Shown: piece by piece, positions 63,245-64,000 of the stretch | Layout: every line of letters begins with the position of its first letter | Numbering within the stretch: the stretch's first letter is position 1 | Assembly (NCBI GenBank): GCA_000702085.1 | Contig: KL370861.1 | Location: forward strand, 808,911-872,910 | Source of the DNA: Lachnospiraceae bacterium P6A3 | GTDB taxonomy: Bacteria > Bacillota > Clostridia > Lachnospirales > Lachnospiraceae | Length of the DNA stretch: 64,000 nt | Direction: 5' to 3' | Notes under the pieces: model-generated | What the model saw: only the letters and a program-made list of their open reading frames with translations | The model's database searches: none | What the model was told of the DNA's origin: nothing | Translations under genes and position numbers: made by a program

Positions 63245-64000
63245 TTACAGATCTTCGGGGCAAGCGATGCATCCCTTGATCGCACTTGCTGCAGCAACTG
63301 CGGGGCTTGCAAGGTATACTTCCGAATCAACATGTCCCATACGGCCTACAAAGTTTCTGTTGGTGGTAGATACGCATCTTTCACCTGCAGCCATTACACC
63401 CATATATCCGCCGAGGCAGGGGCCGCATGTAGGAGTGGAAACAACGCATCCGGATTCAATAAAGATCTTAAGAAGACCTTCTTCAAGACACTGCATATAA
63501 ACAGCCTGAGTTGCAGGAAGTACGATTGCTCTCATTCCCTTGGCAATATGTCTGCCCTTGAGAATCTCGGCTGCGATTCTCATATCGGAGATACGGCCGT
63601 TGGTGCAGGAACCGATAACAACCTGATCGATCTTAACATCTCCCTCTTTATGAACCTGATCGATGGTATGTGTATTTTCGGGAAGATGAGGGAAAGAAAT
63701 GGTAGGGCGAAGATCACCGAGGTTAATCTCATAAACCTCATCATATTCTGCGTCTTCATCCGCTTCGAATACTTTATATTCCCTCTTTGTATGCTCTTTC
63801 AGATACTCAATGGTCTTATCGTCTACAGGGAAGATACCGTTCTTTCCGCCGGCTTCGATAGCCATGTTAGCTACGGTAAATCTGTCATCCATCGAAAGGG
63901 ATGCAACGCCGGGTCCTACAAATTCCATTGATTTGTAAAGAGCGCCGTCCACACCGATCATTCCGATGATATGAAGAATCAGATCCTTGCCGCTGACATC
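63245..64000 (-). CDS. leuC: 3-isopropylmalate dehydratase large subunit (5' end outside window)
   Basis: The last 251 codons; the frame is open to the window edge (reading [13 protein letters not shown] at the border). The Fe-S ligands are in GSCTNGR and CGPCLGG. Aconitase-family large subunit; the N-terminal part of a protein of about 420 residues lies beyond the edge. Confidence 0.95.
   Translation of the reverse strand, partial: DVSGKDLILHIIGMIGVDGALYKSMEFVGPGVASLSMDDRFTVANMAIEAGGKNGIFPVDDKTIEYLKEHTKREYKVFEADEDAEYDEVYEINLGDLRPTISFPHLPENTHTIDQVHKEGDVKIDQVVIGSCTNGRISDMRIAAEILKGRHIAKGMRAIVLPATQAVYMQCLEEGLLKIFIESGCVVSTPTCGPCLGGYMGVMAAGERCVSTTNRNFVGRMGHVDSEVYLASPAVAAASAIKGCIACPEDL

Overview
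The window is 64 kb of a low-to-moderate GC Firmicutes chromosome, best matched to a Lachnospiraceae bacterium of the Butyrivibrio/Pseudobutyrivibrio type. The support is strong AGGAGG-type ribosome sites, frequent TTG/GTG starts, a Bacillota LexA box, an L27 with a Prp-cleaved N-terminal extension next to Prp, FakA/DegV lipid genes, GerW, and many GGDEF and hybrid-kinase proteins. No rRNA, tRNA, CRISPR array, prophage or transposase gene is visible. No stretch over 300 bases lacks a gene.

Layout. 1-8.1 kb (+): aroB, lspA, an rluD-type gene, a cytidylate-kinase-like gene, then the ribosome block (L21 leader, rplU, prp, rpmA, obgE, yhbY, yqeK, rsfS) and a HAD phosphatase. 8.1-12.7 kb: an AT-rich acyltransferase, then an SOS locus (lexA, a DUF3048 protein, a YneA-like LysM protein, all with LexA-box-like sites) and a tyrosine recombinase. 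12.8-17.6 kb (+): AI-2E transporter, a D-aminoacyl-tRNA deacylase/GAF/GGDEF fusion, a shikimate-kinase-like protein, an aminotransferase. 17.6-32.2 kb (-): CHASE-GGDEF cyclase, RNase E/G, the radical-SAM/DUF2344 pair split by a three-gene signalling cassette, and hisZ-hisG-hisD-hisB-hisIE. 32.4-41.5 kb: an unknown membrane protein, an [FeFe]-hydrogenase-like/chemotaxis-type sensor, recU, a pseudouridine synthase, a secreted amidase, coaD, rsmD. 41.5-51.6 kb: a 192-bp palindrome, parC/parE-like topoisomerase genes, degV, recG, fakA, a Gls24 protein and divergent rpmB. 51.7-64 kb: J-domain protein, gerW, DUF2953, a degenerate HD-GYP protein, PBP2/FtsW pair, a U32 protein, an extended ZapA, ruvBA and leuDC (leuC cut by the window edge).

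How it works together. Most of the window is housekeeping: ribosome assembly, histidine/leucine/aromatic synthesis, DNA repair and wall synthesis. The unusual material is signalling fused to housekeeping domains. The strongest case is the single 506-codon frame joining a tRNA-proofreading enzyme to a GAF-GGDEF output. Next are a soluble hydrogenase-like sensor with a chemoreceptor tail, and a kinase/regulator/HTH-less LacI cassette inserted into a normally conserved gene order. Several genes (HAD, recombinase, an unknown 111-aa protein, perhaps recG) have a -10-like element 6-8 bases before an ATG with no ribosome site, suggesting leaderless mRNAs.
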